Program-made: the position numbers and the translations under genes | Assembly: GCA_011032825.1 (NCBI GenBank) | Contig: JAADJZ010000018.1 | Span: 930,001 to 994,000, forward strand | Length of the DNA stretch: 64,000 bases | From: Massariosphaeria phaeospora | Taxonomy: Eukaryota > Ascomycota > Dothideomycetes > Pleosporales | Direction: 5' to 3' | Notes under the pieces: model-generated | Seen by the model: the letters and a program-made list of their open reading frames with translations, nothing else | Databases searched by the model: none | Told to the model about the DNA's origin: nothing | Shown here: one piece after another, positions 9,713 through 22,274 of the stretch | Layout of the letters: each line of letters starts with the position of its first letter | Position numbering within the stretch: the first letter of the stretch is position 1

Positions 9713-11296
9713 CTGAGGGGGTTGGGTTAGTTTGGGGGATGGATGGATGGAGGAGGGATGGAGGGGAGAAGGAGATGGCTGTTGACTCGTCTGCACGAAG
9801 AAACCACACCGAAGCAAGAAAACCCGCCTGAAGAAAACTGGACAATGCCACTCCCCCCGTGTGCCCAGGCCAGTGGAGAGCGTTTCAAGACAGGCAAACA
9901 ACGAACACGAGAAGGGGCAGACAGGCAGACATTCATGGACGTTTCGAACAAACAAGCAAGCAAACAGGACCGTGTATAGACATCGCCAACAACGTTCCCC
10001 TCTCGACTCGAAAGCTCCCAAACCCTGGCCCCCCGACATGACTGCCGAGGGGAAAGAAAGGCGCACGATACCCCAAGTCCCTACCCTACCTACCCCGGCA
10101 CCTCAACCACGCACCAAAACAAAACAAAACAACCCGAAACCCCATCCTCTATTACAAAGACATGTATGCACTCACCATTCCTCTCCATCTCCCTCCCCAT
10201 CCCCGTATCCCCAACACTCATCTCCAACTTCTGCATCACTCCAACGACCCGTACGTCGTGCACGTTTGCGAATCTTCGTTTCTGGGGGCCCGTTGGTTTT
10301 CTTGTTCTTTGCAGAGCGAAGGGTCGGGTTGATGAGGGGCGGAATAATGGGCGGAATAATGGGCGGAATGGGCGCATTGTTGGGTTGGGTACTACCGTTG
10401 ATACATGTTTATGGTATGGCTTGCGTGCTTCCGGGGAAGGTCTGGCATGCCATGCCGTCCATCGATGACGGCTCGAGTTGCTGTAGGGCTGAATGACGTT
10501 AATCTATGCAGGGATGTGTAGCGTAGCGTAGCGGGCCGGGGGTGGGGTGCATGCATGTAGTGATCGTTATGGCTTTTGTGAACGAACAAGTCACGAACTA
10601 ATAATACTTCCATCTATGTTAAACACGGCACGTCCCCTACTCATGACGTGAACTGCTGCAACTGCACTACAAGGAATTGCATAGACCTGAATATATCTCA
10701 ACGTTTAAGTCTGATTGTTATCTATAGTAGTATTTATTCCATTAAGCCATAATCCGTCGTTTGAAAGATTTTTCCGAAATGTGAACAGAAGAACCACCAC
10801 CCATGCAATCAATAGTCTCGATAGATAGATACCACGAGCATACCACGATGAAGGATAAATAGTCATAGTGATAACGAGCGAGCGAATCCACCCTCTGAAG
10901 CGTGAGACGAAGGAAAAAAAAAAACGCCAAATCCGCCCTGGATGCAATGCAGTCTAGAGTCGGTTCTCCATAGCGGAAGGTATTGAGTGTTGGTATGCAA
11001 AAAAGTTGAAGGGAGAGAGAGACCCGATCCCCAATGTCCTGAAAAGCCCGAAAACCCATTCCCAATGCACCGACCGCTGTTGTGAAACATCTCCGAGGAG
11101 ATCAAGGCAAAAAATGATAGATTTGTAGACGCCGGGGGTGTAATGCAGACTGCCGCGCCAGGTGATCCGTCGATCATGGGCTTTTAGTTTCGTCGTCGTA
11201 TGCAGTATCGACGTTGTTCGTAGATTGTGCGTGCCAATTGCTCGCCATCAAAGCTGTAGCTTCCCAGTGTACGTCCCATCGCTCGGGTTGCATGAT
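9713..11296. other. Intergenic region with short tandem repeats
   Basis: Contains the unresolved 5' exon of the DUF2237 gene and the 3' untranslated side of the ELL-like gene. A GGCGGAATAATG unit is repeated about three times at 10335-10370, and purine/pyrimidine-biased runs occur at 9720-9780. The many frames here (up to 211 codons) are Pro/Arg/Ser-rich and have no domain; I reject them. Confidence 0.4.
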
Positions 11297-13575
11297 TCAG
11301 CGATGCACGGCACCGGCCTTGATCTCGCGCTTCATCTCCTGGAGCTTCTTGTGCATGTTCAACAGTTCACCCCTCTGCGCATCCGTAGGCGGGGTATCTG
11401 ATTCTGTCAACTGCCAATACAGCGTCTCATATCTCTTGTAGTACTTCTGGAATTTCTGGCTCAGCTCGACGGTCTGGCGGAAGCTGAGGCTGAAAGAGGG
11501 CGACGTGGTGGCCGAGGATGAGTCGCCGGGCGAGGTCTGTGAGTGAGTCGGGTAACGGGACGCTAAGCCGGTATCGATGTTGGTCACCTTGCGGACCTTG
11601 TTGGTGGGTGTGTTGGACGAGGATGACTCATCAGACTTGCGCTTGAGAGAGTTGTTGGAAGACGGGGTGCTCCCGTTCAGGCGGCCATTGCTGCTAGAGG
11701 GGGTGTGGTTTGGCGGCGGGCGGTCCGCGTGGGGCCGCTTCACGGCGAGATTATGGTTGTGGATGTCACTGTCCGTGTCGTTGGCCTTGCGCTTCAGCGA
11801 GCGATCCGAATTGCCACTCGAGGGCTTCGCTGGGGAGGGGGCGGCAGAGAGGGCCTTGTGGACCGGGTGGTCGTCTTCGAAGTCGCTCGCGTTGACCGGC
11901 GGCGAGGCGGAGAGCGGCGAGGGGTTCTTGGGCTTGGTGTTGACGGGCATCGCCGGCTTGCTCGGTCGTGGGGCGCGCTCTCGCTGGAGATCGCGAACGG
12001 GCATCTTGGGCTTCACACGCGGAGTGGAGTTATCGCTCGTGGGTGCCGCCTTCTTCGAACGAATTTTGCTGGTTTCGGTTGTGGGTGTGTGGCGGTGGGG
12101 TGTCGAAGTGGAAGTGGAAGGCGCGGCGGGTTTGGGCGTAGAAGTCGCAGGTGCGGTTGCCGGTTTCGCACGCTCCGCCTTGACCTTCTCTTTCACCACA
12201 GCCTTTTCCTTCACGGCCTTCTTCGGTTTGGGGTGCAACTCCCTCTCTTTCTCCTTGGCCGCCTTCTTCGCTTCTCTCTCGCCGTCCCTGTCCTCGGCCT
12301 TCTTCGCAGCAGGCTTCCTGTCATTCGGCTTGGGCATCTTGTGTAGCGGTGTGGCAGGCTTTGGGTCGGGTGCTTTCACCGTCAGCCGCGACAGGCATTT
12401 GCCTTGGCCTCTTTCCTCACGAGGCAGTAGCATCTGCCACAGCTTATCGTCCTTTGCCAATCGCAGGCGATCAAACGATTTGATTGCACTGTTGATTGCT
12501 TGCTCTCGGTCCTCGTGCTTGCTGTATGTGAATTTCCACGGATTGAATTCGCGGAAGGACTTGTCACTAAGCTGCCACTTCTCTGTATCATCCGACGAGC
12601 GTTTGGCGATCTTGGGCAGGAGGTCTCGCACGTTTGCTAGCGAAGTGCGACATGTTTCGGCCAGGTAGACTTCTTTCGCGGGCTGCACGGCAAGCAAGTG
12701 AATCAGCGGGGTTCGGAGGGCATTGAGCAACAGCTCGTGATTGCTGCCCGGCTGAGAGGTAGGTGGTTTTTTGGTCATGGGCGAAGACGGCACACTCAGG
12801 AGAGGCGAATTCGCGGCGGCAAGGTGTTGCGGCTTGAACCCTTTCGAAGGGAAGCGGCGGTGGCCCGGAGTGCGGTTCGGAGTAGCATCACCAACAATTG
12901 TCCTATAGTACAGCCTGTCAGTACTGAATCAAGTGTCACGGTATTTGGGTGTGCTGTGCAGTGGCCTGGGCAGTCGAGTGTCTAGGCTCGATAGCAGAAT
13001 ACGAGGGCACCCAGGGAATACCGGGGAGGCATACTTGTTGGCTTCCTTGAGCTCTGAGATAGCCGCCATGCTGCTCTTCAGCTGCTCCAGCGCATTGTCT
13101 ACGCCGGCGGTCACATCCTGGGCCTGCTGCACCACCAGACTATGGTTGATCAGGCCGGCGAACTCGAACTCGGCGGCGGTGCCGGCCTTGCTGGCGTGGT
13201 ACAGTTCGTAGCGGTATGTTTCAGGGCTGCTCTGCAGCAGATGCGTCTTCTCGCCGTACTTGAGTTGCTGGGTGGTTGTCAGCGCTGGGTGCTCTTTCCT
13301 CATTCCTCGCTGGCGTCCAGGCGCAGCACCAACAACAGCACAGCTCTGGACGCCGGACGCTGGACGCCGGCAGACAGCACGCGGGCACCTACAGGAGTCC
13401 GTCCAAACATGATCTGCGGCGGTTTCCCGCTCCTCACACTCGCAAGCAGCTCGTCGACAATGTCCTGGGCCATGTCCACCTGCATGGCCTGGACGGGTGT
13501 GGTTCTGGCACCGGCCTGGCTGTCGGACGCCCCCAGCAGGGCAATGCCGCCGGCGGGCAGCAGGGTGGCGGCCAT
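11297..13575 (-). CDS. ELL-like RNA polymerase II elongation factor
   Basis: Three exons: 13575..13393, 13267..13035 and 12902..11297, with introns of 125 and 132 b; 673 residues. The N-terminus starts MAATLLPAGGIALLGASDSQ and runs through a QIMFGRTP-QLKYGEKTHLL junction, then SSPETYRYELYHAS and VVQQAQDVTAGVDNALEQLKSS. This is the arrangement of the fungal ELL N-terminal domain. The next part (LLNALRTPLIHLLAVQPAKE, then EKWQLSDKSFREFNPWKF and KSFDRLRLAKDDKLWQMLLP) fits the winged-helix that follows in that family. Residues about 290-590 are Lys/Pro/Ser-rich and disordered with likely nuclear signals. The end (LSFRQTVELSQKFQKYYKRY and on) resembles the occludin/ELL C-terminal helical domain. 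ELL proteins stimulate Pol II elongation in the nucleus. Assignment rests on motif recall; the paralogous alternative is another nuclear regulator with the same domain order. Confidence 0.75.
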
Positions 13576-16500
13576 GGTGCGTTCGCTGGCGGAATTGTCT
13601 GAGAAGAGGCGGAACGAGGTGGGAATCTCGCACCCGGGAGCCGTCAAGGGAAGCAATGCATGGAGAGAGCACCGGGGCACAAGCAAGCAGCACCGAGCAA
13701 GCAGCAAGCGGCAGCAGTGCGGGCAGCGAGGTACAGAGGCCCGTCACGGGAGCTTGTGTGTGCTGGCACTGGGCAGGCGGCGACGAGGGACGGAGTAACG
13801 AACAAAGGACGTGGACTTGCTACTCGGAGGAGCTCAGACACGGTCAGACTGTCATAGCGCGCTGGACGGTCCCGAAATCGAGCCAGCCCAGCAGCCAGCG
13901 GCGCACGGGGGTCTGGTGAAACGATTGGTTGTCACGGCCAGAATGAGGGCGGGGGCCTTTTAATGTTCCTGCGCCAGCACACGCAGCTGTTGCACGGGCG
14001 ACGCGGACAGCACAGGCTCAGGCACAGCGCAGGCGGAGGGGGGGGGACGAGGGCGACAGAGGGACGGGGAGCACTGAGTAGAAGCACTGAGTAGAAGTTG
14101 GGCCAGCGGGCATAGCGAGGGCGGTGCGGTGGCCCAGGTCAAGGTCGCAGGCGGTGGTGCCGGACGGGGGCGGTCGAGGCATACCGCGATTACTAGAGCG
14201 ACTACGCTGGGCAGCACACCTGCGCCTGTTCTGGAGGGCAAATCCACGGCGGGCCGCCGACAAGGGCGCTCGTGCTACAGCAATCTGTGGCCGCCTGCAA
14301 GGCATGGGGGAATGGGCATGCAGCCCGCCGCCGGCTCCCATTCCATCCCCTTCGGGACGTTATTAATTCAACGCGGCACCTCCCGGTCGTCGACACCAAC
14401 ACGACGACGGCCAGACCGCCATACATATGTACATAGCATCGATGATCATGGCATCACCACCACCATGGCCCGCGCCGTTGGCCCAGCCCACGCGTCTGGG
14501 GAGCGCTGACGGACAGCGAGGCGGGCTCCACACTGGCGCTGGCGCTGGCTCGGGCGCTGGGGCAGGCGTCGACGACAGCAAATCCACCGCCCGGCGTGTA
14601 TGAGGAAACAGACGGCGGAGGTTGGGGCCTGCGCTGCCGCGCGCTGCCTCTGGATTGCCTTGCCCAGGTGCCCTGGTGTCCTGCGGAGTTGTCGCTGAGG
14701 GCGGCGGCGGCATCGTCTGACCTGCGCGCAGAGAAGCGGCACGGCTCACGGCTCACGGCTCACGGCTCACGGCTGGCGGCAGACGAGGCGCGCGCTGGCG
14801 TCGGGCGTGGCGGTTCAGACTTCAGCATCCTCCATCAGACGCGGCTTAGGTCAGCTCGATCGTCTGCGCGCTGCACCGCACCCAGCGACGCCGACCTATT
14901 TCGAGCCAGAGCAGCCCTGGAGCAGCCTTGAGCAGCACCCACCCGGTCCCACCGCCCGTCCAGCGCCCTTGCAAGCTGCCCGCCCGCCCGCCAGCCCCGC
15001 ACTCGGCGGAACCACCCATCCCCATCCACACTGCCCGCCCGCCAGCGCCGTTGCGGGCCCCTCTTCCCATCATTGTCTCTACTGTTGCTGCTGCCTTGGT
15101 GCCAGTGGTCAGAGTCTGCGCAGCATCCGGCCCTGACGACAGTGGCCGCCGTTCTCGCTGAGTGAACAGACATGCCAGCTCCCACGCGAGACACTGCAGG
15201 TCCGGCTCGAGACCCCTCAGCCAAGTCCGGTCGCAATGCATCCAGCCACATGGAGAGCGCTGGGTTTGAACGCCTCAAAAAAGGCCAGGCAGATTAGAAG
15301 GCCACCGCCCGATCATGGCCGCCCGCAACGACTGGAGCGTCGACTCGCCTCACCTCGCATGCATGCTTTGTCGGCTGGGCGGACAGCAGGATTAACCGGC
15401 TTTGGAAGCGCTCGTTACGCTGCGTGTGCAGGATGAGTAACCACGCCTGCAGATGGCCGGCCAAAGTGGTGCTCGTGGTGGGCTGCTCTCCCGCGGCTCC
15501 TGCGCTGACCTGCATGACCGAGCCCAGGAAGGACTCGCAAAAATTGCATCACCCCCATACCTAGGCAGTGCAGTTTGCCCCTCGTAGAGCTCATCAACGT
15601 TGCAACAGGGCAGTCTAATTTGGTCGGCGCCCCTCAATATGGCCCCATACCCATCCCGACTTCTGGAAAGCTTCCGCCAAACAATATGCGGCATCCCGGA
15701 CCCCGTGCCCTAGCCATCACCCACCTAGGTATATTGTCCTGACGTTGAGGGCCGCGGGGTACATAGATGAGGTACCACAACCCGACTACTCTTGTCACCC
15801 GATCAGTCGAGCCCGAGCACGAGCAAACCCCAAGGAAACCACACTGCTACCGTCCCAAAGTTCCCCCGCCCTTGGTGCAACTGCCCTCGCAACACCGCTT
15901 CGGACGAGTACGGATGATCTCTGCAAAGCTTTTGCGGCTCGTCGTCCGTCCGTCACAACAGTACCCATACTTGTAGGTAAATGGCATACTGGGAACTGTA
16001 TGTCCTTTCTTCTCTCCACACCCGGAACGTCGTCCCCGAGAGCGTCTGCGTCTGCATCTACGTCTGCGTGTGCCTCTGCGTAACGTAACGCACGCGCGGG
16101 AATCGATCTTCTTTGGTCGTACCCTACCCGGCATCTATGCGCCGCCCATAATTAAACCCCCCTTGCGCTTTTCTGCTCGGCGAGGCTGCTTCCGCCGGTG
16201 CAAGACGCTCCTTGATATAATTGTCGAGTGCTCTGCAGTACAGTATTGCCCTGCCTCTATCTAGTATGTACCTGATGTTCGGATGCTCGGCCTGTGTACT
16301 GCTTGTATATAGCGACGTGGCTCGACATAACATGTTTTGCCATATTACTTATATGCGGCTCGTCGAGGCATGTCCCCGCCGGCAACACGCGAGGACGTTG
16401 CTTATTGTCAGCGTGCATTTCTGTATACGCATGTGGATGCCGCTGGACTGGACTGTCTATCTAGTGGTACGCGAATACGTAGGTAAGTAAGTAGGCTAGA

Positions 16501-18163
16501 ACTACGGCCTTGGGTTAGTTCTGCTCCACTTCTCCTCTCTTCTCTTTCTTCACAGCTTACTGCTACTCTTCCTACAACGAGCGGAGCCCCCGTATCTATT
16601 TGATCCAAGAGCGAGTCTTCCCGTCCCGAGTATCTATGGCCACTGTGTAATAACTGCTTCATCCATCTCCATCCCATATACAAGTACGCAACCCTCTCGC
16701 TTACCCACCTGCATGCAATGCACCACCCCGAATGCAGCAGCACCCGCCCCGCCTAACGTTAGTCCCTTCCCTTCCCCTTCCTAGCCAAGCCCCACGCCCC
16801 CAGACCCACATACATACACATACGCAAGAGAGGGTGTGCGGCGGGCGTCTTGGGTGGGTGGGAAACGCAGGCACGATAAGGTACGGAGTCGTGCGTTGTG
16901 GTGCGTTGCACAGAAAGAAGATTCGTTTCGTTTCGTATTGCTAAGGGGACGGGGTAAGAGAGTGGGATGGGGGATGGCGAGGGCCGAGGTAAGTGCTGTA
17001 GTGGTGTGGTGGGCTTGGTGTTCGTGTCGTGTCGTGGTGGCAAGTTCCAAGGTTAAGTTAGTCGTGCTCGCGTAATGGAATGGCTGGCTGCGTCGCTAGA
17101 AGTGGCGCTGGTAGATGGCCGATCTAAATGTAAGTATTGCGTACAGTACAGTTACAGTGGCGATTGGGATCGGGGGGGAGGGGCATATAGGTAGATAGAT
17201 ATGGAATGGTGGAGTGCGCATCATCGGATCGGCCTGACTGACTGTGGGAAGTGCAGTACATAAAGTCTACTGTGTGGCACAATAGGTAGGTCGTGGTACA
17301 GAGTACATAGCATCGATCATGACGAACGAGGCTTGGTGTACACTGTAAAGCAAGTATCACCCGAGCAATTCGATTCATGGCTGGCACACTCGACAGGAAC
17401 CCCCGCCCCGCGAAACTCGGTAAACATGCAGAGCGAGGGACACCCAGGCGTGCCAATCAATCAATCAATACCATGCTATACAAGTATCTATCCTACGTAA
17501 AGAGCCTTTTTCGGCGGCGGCGCCGGACAGGACAAGACAAGTAATACAACTTTTCGTGGAGTTTGAAAAAACATGGGCGCTGGAAGTAGCGAGTACCCTC
17601 CATCCAAAGCCGGGAATTACACCGTTTCGTACTCCGTGTCCGTGTCCATGTCCATGCAGAATTTAACAATCAATGAATCAATCAATCCAATCGTACTCGT
17701 TACGAACTCGTACAGTAGCAATGCAGTGCCAAATCGCTCGCTCCACTACAAGCTCATCAAACCACAATGCAGATGCACATCCAACAGCCAATCATCCCGC
17801 TCCAGTTCAGTAGTCGCTAACAAACACGCACGCACGCACGCCGTGTATCCAAGATGTTTTTTTTGATTGTACAACGGGCATCCAAACCAAACCAAGCCAT
17901 GCAGAGAAGACAAAAGCACACCATTTATTTTCCCCAACAAGCGCGACTTTTTTTGTTTCCAACAAGCGCGATTCTTTTTTATTTTGTCAACAACCAGCAA
18001 CAAGGCCGTGCAATGGTGGCGAGGCTCGGGGTTCAAAAGCATGCGGGATGGGTGGGTGTAAGAGCGTCGAAGCGAGGTGGAAGGGGGAAGGACGGAGTGA
18101 TGGTGGTGGAAACGAGCCGAGCCGAGCTGGAACGAAACGAATCGCAAATCGAATCGAATCGGA
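13576..18163. other. 4.6-kb stretch with no recognisable gene
   Basis: No frame in this stretch has a domain, signal peptide or plausible splice-linked exons. The first 2 kb is GC-rich. Simple repeats occur: five GGCTCAC units near 14741-14774, a CGTCTG/CATCTA hexamer run near 16036-16080, and GTAG/TAGATA runs near 16480-16500 and 17190-17205. It should hold the promoter of the ELL-like gene (from 13576) and the 3' end of the E2-C gene (to 18163). A long non-coding RNA or an unrecognised orphan gene cannot be excluded. Confidence 0.4.
14741..14774 (+). repeat. GGCTCAC short tandem repeat
   Basis: The heptamer GGCTCAC is repeated about five times in a GC-rich context. Copy number was read by eye. 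Confidence 0.8.
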
Positions 18164-18839
18164 TCATGCGTCGAGCTCCTCGGGCGTCTTGTGGCGGGCG
18201 AGCACGTGCTGCTTGAAGGCGGCCTGGTCGCTGTCCCAGAGCTCGGCGGCTTGGGCGTTGAGCGGGCTTGAGCTGCAACAATGTTAGCAAACTGTACAAG
18301 CACATCACAAACGCCCCCCAATCGCGCTCTCCAAAAGACCGGTCGAGGGAAACACAACGCAACGCTCCACAGAAAACACCACTCACTTATTCGGCTCGCC
18401 CAGCAGACTCTGCAGACTCAGCAGCACCGAGTTGATATTGTAGATGGCGCTCCACTTGTCCTTGAGGATGTCGAGGCAGATGCGGCCCGAGAAGTCGACG
18501 TTGGGATGGTAGATGGGCGTCTTGAACAGCACGCGCGGCGGCGCGTACGGGTAGTTGGCCGCGAACTCCATGCTGAGCTTGAACGTCAGGGCGGCGTACG
18601 GCGTCTCGGTCGGGCCCTCGATCGTCGCTGTCCACTGCGACATGTTCTCGTCGTCGGGGAAGGCCGTGATGCCCGGCGTGGGCGACATCATGATGTCCAT
18701 GAGTTCCTTCTGGAGACTGGGGCGGGGTGCGTTAGTTGAGATGCGTGGATTGAGGGAGTGGGAGGGGGGAGGCGTACCGCTGGGCGACGGTTGCGCTGCT
18801 GCCGCCGCCGTTTGCGCGCGTGTTGGATGAGAGGGCCAT
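18164..18839 (-). CDS. ubc11: Ubiquitin-conjugating enzyme E2-C (UBE2C/Ubc11 type)
   Basis: Three exons: 18839..18778, 18716..18387 and 18272..18164, introns 61 and 114 b; 166 residues. The protein is a complete E2 catalytic core with a 20-residue N-terminal extension. Visible signatures are LQKELMDIMM at the first helix, the FKTPIYHPNVD segment containing the HPN motif (residues 91-93), and the active-site GRICLDIL with catalytic Cys101. The stretch SAIYNINSVLLSLQSLLGEP NNSSPLN is diagnostic of the E2-C class, which passes ubiquitin to the anaphase-promoting complex to drive mitotic cyclin and securin destruction. The C-terminal helix runs to AFKQHVLARHKTPEELDA. All splice junctions fall inside conserved segments and restore them exactly. 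Symbol follows the yeast orthologue; the local name is unknown. Regulation is not evident from sequence. Confidence 0.9.
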
Positions 18840-19693
18840 TGCGGGTCTGCTTGCTTGTATGCTGTCGATTCGGTCTGGTCTGATCCGATCCGATTTGCTT
18901 TCTGTCCGACTACTGTCTTCGACACGCCCTGAACCGTGGTCCCAAACAGTACAGGTAGGTAGGCACGCTTTTCTCCGCAAGGCGAACTCGGGCGCAGGAC
19001 ACAAGAATATTGCGCGAGGATAGGATACCGATCGATGCAAAGACCCCAAAAACCCAAGACGAGGGGAAAAGAAGAACAAGGAGGAGGAGGAGGAGCAGGT
19101 AGATAGGATGTTGTCGAGGAAGAGGAGAAGAGCGGCGTGCGTGGTTGAGGTGGAAGCGAGAAGAGCGCGTCTACAAGCAGCAGTCACGGTCGAAATGGCG
19201 TGCTTGTGTTTGTGTTTACCGATCGCCCGTGGCCCCGGAAACCAGGAAACGGGGTCTGTGCGCTTTCCCGCTGTGACGCGCAGATGGCGCCCCCGCCAAT
19301 CGCCGCGTGTCAGATTCGCGATCGCCGATAAACACAAGGCGCATCAAACACACAGCGCCTCAAAAACGCTGGAGAGCTGCCGAAAGATTGGACGAGGAAA
19401 AGACTACATATGTAGGTGTAGGTATGTGCGGTGATGCTCCTGTTTCAACGACAGCCAATTGGCTGCGCGTCGCAAACAAAGCGCGTTCCGCATTGAGCAG
19501 CCATCCGAAGCGCATTCGGGCATCAAAGCACAAGAAGAATACTGCCCCAAGTTGAGATTGGCGGCATGAATGAAAGTCTTGCAAGGAAAACAGTGTTTTC
19601 GACTAGGAATGTACTTGTCCCTACAGCCGACGCCTTCGCTATGCTGCAATTATGTCCGACAGGGACCAATATACCATTAGTACACCGTATACT
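18840..19693. other. Intergenic region between two minus-strand genes
   Basis: Holds the promoter and leader of the E2-C gene, including a GGAGGA run at 19078-19095, and the 3' end of the DUF155 gene. Nothing else recognised. Confidence 0.4.
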
Positions 19694-21575
19694 TTACAAC
19701 TCCTTTATGAAAGCTCCTCGAGCGCTGTTCCCCGCCCAGATCACCGCGCGGCCGAACAACAAAGCAGGCCCTGCAATCGCTTGTCTCTGCACCGTCCCGA
19801 CAGCTTTACCCTTGCTGTGCAGTATAGCAAATCTGAGAAGAACCTCGAGGCAAGTGACGCAGATACTGATGATAATGAGGACGATGATAATCCACGTGAT
19901 TCTTGTCATCTTCTTATCTGATATCGAATCCGAGAGGATTTCTCCGAGGTCGAGAAACACTCGGCATCGCTCATTGAGGACCTGGATGCGTGGTTTGATT
20001 TCGAGGTACTCGCGAACGGCGGTATATAATGGATGGAGCGTGGGCTCAGAGTCCCAGAAGAAGTTGGGAGTATCGAGCATGTTGGAAGCTGCATTCTAGT
20101 TAGCAGACAAGTTCGACGAACCCAATCCTGTTCCAAGTTCTAGAGCAGCCACTAGACAGCCATATACGGTGTGCCAAGGTCCATGATGTAGTAACGTTCT
20201 TAGTGCATTTTATGCACCACCAACCGAGCATGAGGATAGGACAACATAAAAGGATAGACTCACAAAGATTGACATCAACCCTACTGGTGAACAGCTGCCC
20301 TATCATCTTCACTACATCCGTTCGCCTCATACCTAATTTGCCAGTCAAGGCCAGTCGTTTCGGAACATACTGAGCTTGCAACATAGTCCGTGACATGCCT
20401 TCCTCGAATAAGCTCAGCTTAGTGCTTTGAGCAATGGCATGACTCATGGCCAACTTGATCATATGGTCTCCACTCTTGAGACTGATCATGTCATTGTAGA
20501 CTCGAGGTCGAGGGAAGTCGGGATTGTACTCGAAATGGAATTCCTCTGTCTCAAAATCCGCTTCGTTCAACGGCCGTGTAGCTAGGACGATACCGGTTGA
20601 GGATGTTGAAAAGGTTAAGTCTGCTAGTATGTCTTTTTCCTGTCGTTCAGTAAAGTTCCAGAAAACGACGACTCCGTATGAAAAGACGAACATCTCGCCA
20701 AATGACAAAGCGTTTGGAGGTATGCGCGAATGCATGCCCTCCCTCGAGTGCTCTGTATCCTCATCATGCCGGTGTTCAGGCGGGCTTTGGTGGGGGCTCT
20801 CTTCCTCACTATCGCGGATGCTATATTGCTCAGTGTCTCCAAAGTAGCCCTCGTGGTATTCTCGCTGCTCGTTCCGTTCGATCTCCTCATCCAACACAGT
20901 CTTCCCCCCAGGACTCTTCAACGCCGGGCTACTCCTAACTCTGTATCCGCTGCTCCCAGGCAGTAGCGGAAGATGGTAAACGGTGTAGAGACAATCGTCG
21001 TAGAGCTTCGTCCGCGCACTGTGCTGCGTCTTTACAAACTCGGCGGTGCTCTTCATTTTGTATGCTTGGGCTGTGCAGTATGCGGTAACCCTCGACAGTT
21101 TATCGGCCCTCCGATTCTTCGGCAATCGCTCCGCATAACTCTTGTCCTTGGGTCCGCCCTTGACGCTCTTCCTCAACAATTCCTCGTCTGTTGGTGGTGC
21201 CTCATCGTCTTCGTCGAAATCTCCCTTTTCTTCATCCGGGTCATCGTCTGCCTCAGGAAGCAGCACCAGCTTTTCACTGAGTTTACTCGACCGATTCGGG
21301 ATATGCTGCTGCGGGACTAGGCGACCCGAGAGTTTGGGATCGAGGGGATGGCGGCCGCTGGGGGTGCGAGTGTGTAGTCTGGGACGTTGGCCCGGCGGCC
21401 CGCGTCGCTGCTGAGACGGGATGTCGGACGCATACTGGAGGATGTTGTCGACAGATATCAGTTTTGCTCCCCCGCCTGGGCGTTGAGATGGGGACGGCTG
21501 ACGTGGAGTGGCATCTCGCGCATCCGTCATCAACACCGTGGGGCCTCTCTTGCTCTTAGCTGTAGTAGCACTCAT
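19694..21575 (-). CDS. RMD1/RMND1-family (DUF155) membrane protein
   Basis: Two exons: 21575..20264 and 20088..19694, with a 175-b intron (GTGAGT..GCAG); 568 residues. The start at 21575 is the first ATG in the frame; an upstream GTG is ignored. The N-terminal 190 residues are disordered and acidic in part (EADDDPDEEKGDFDEDDEAP). The DUF155 domain follows: RVTAYCTAQAYKM, then LPNALSFGEMFVFSYGVVVFWN-type sequence, LNEADFETEEFHFEYN and MISLKSGDHMIKLAMSHAIAQSTKLSLFEE. After the intron, DTPNFFWDSEPTLHPLY, YLEIKPRIQVLNERCRVFLDL and a C-terminal membrane helix (TWIIIVLIIISICVTCLEVL) complete the family's usual order. Yeast RMD1 and RMD8 are needed for meiotic nuclear division; metazoan RMND1 is mitochondrial. 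The long N-terminus is more like the RMD8-type fungal members. Precise location in the cell is inferred only. Confidence 0.85.
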
Positions 21576-22274
21576 TGCGCCACTCCCAGCAGGTTGGGCC
21601 ACAGGCCAAAAGTTTGGATGGGCCACCGCTTATTTTGTAATCTTGTATGCGCTTGAGATGGGTTGGTTGAAAATGGCTGAAGGTGTGTTCGGTGGTTGTA
21701 GGTGGTAATTGTAAACTCGGTAAAAGGAAAGTCCAAAGGTCGAACAGGTCCTACCTAGGTAACGTCATGGGAGCTCGGGCCTCGGCACGTGGATGCATCC
21801 CGACCTCAGGTCGTCGGGCTTCCCGTCAGAGCATCAGACAGAGTCAATTGAAGCCATGCGATTTACCCGCTATCATCACTACTTTGCACTGTGTGGCGTT
21901 ATGCCATGCAGACAATTAGAAATTGGTTGTTATTATATTGGGACGAAGGCCATGCCACGACACACACGAGCGACTTTCCGCGCTTGTACTGACTTTTAGG
22001 CTGAGTGCAGTAGACCTGATCCTCTCGCTAGAAAGACCGTTGCATGGGACAAAGCTGAGAACAGGCAGCCCTGCTGTAAAGGCGAAAACCAACCCCATTC
22101 GCGCCCACAATGGCCTCCCATAGGGTATCAGACCCTGGCTGCAGTTTGCCAATACTTTACTGTTGGCCATTCCAGCCGTCCTTCAGCGCCCCCTCACGTA
22201 TGATTCGCTGGAAGGATGTAAACAGACAATTAAAAAGGTTAAAAAAAAACAAGGAAATCGTGGATATCAGTGCT
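21576..22274. other. Intergenic region between two minus-strand genes
   Basis: Probable promoter of the DUF155 gene and 3' end of the Rax1-like gene. No other feature recognised. Confidence 0.35.

Noticed and set aside
11577..12668. 363-codon plus-strand frame
   Set aside because: Exact antisense shadow of the ELL-like gene; Gly/Ser/Leu-rich without domain.
13300..16500. Several GC-rich frames (up to 147 codons) on both strands
   Set aside because: Codon content is Pro/Arg/Ala-rich in all frames alike, with no domain or exon linkage.
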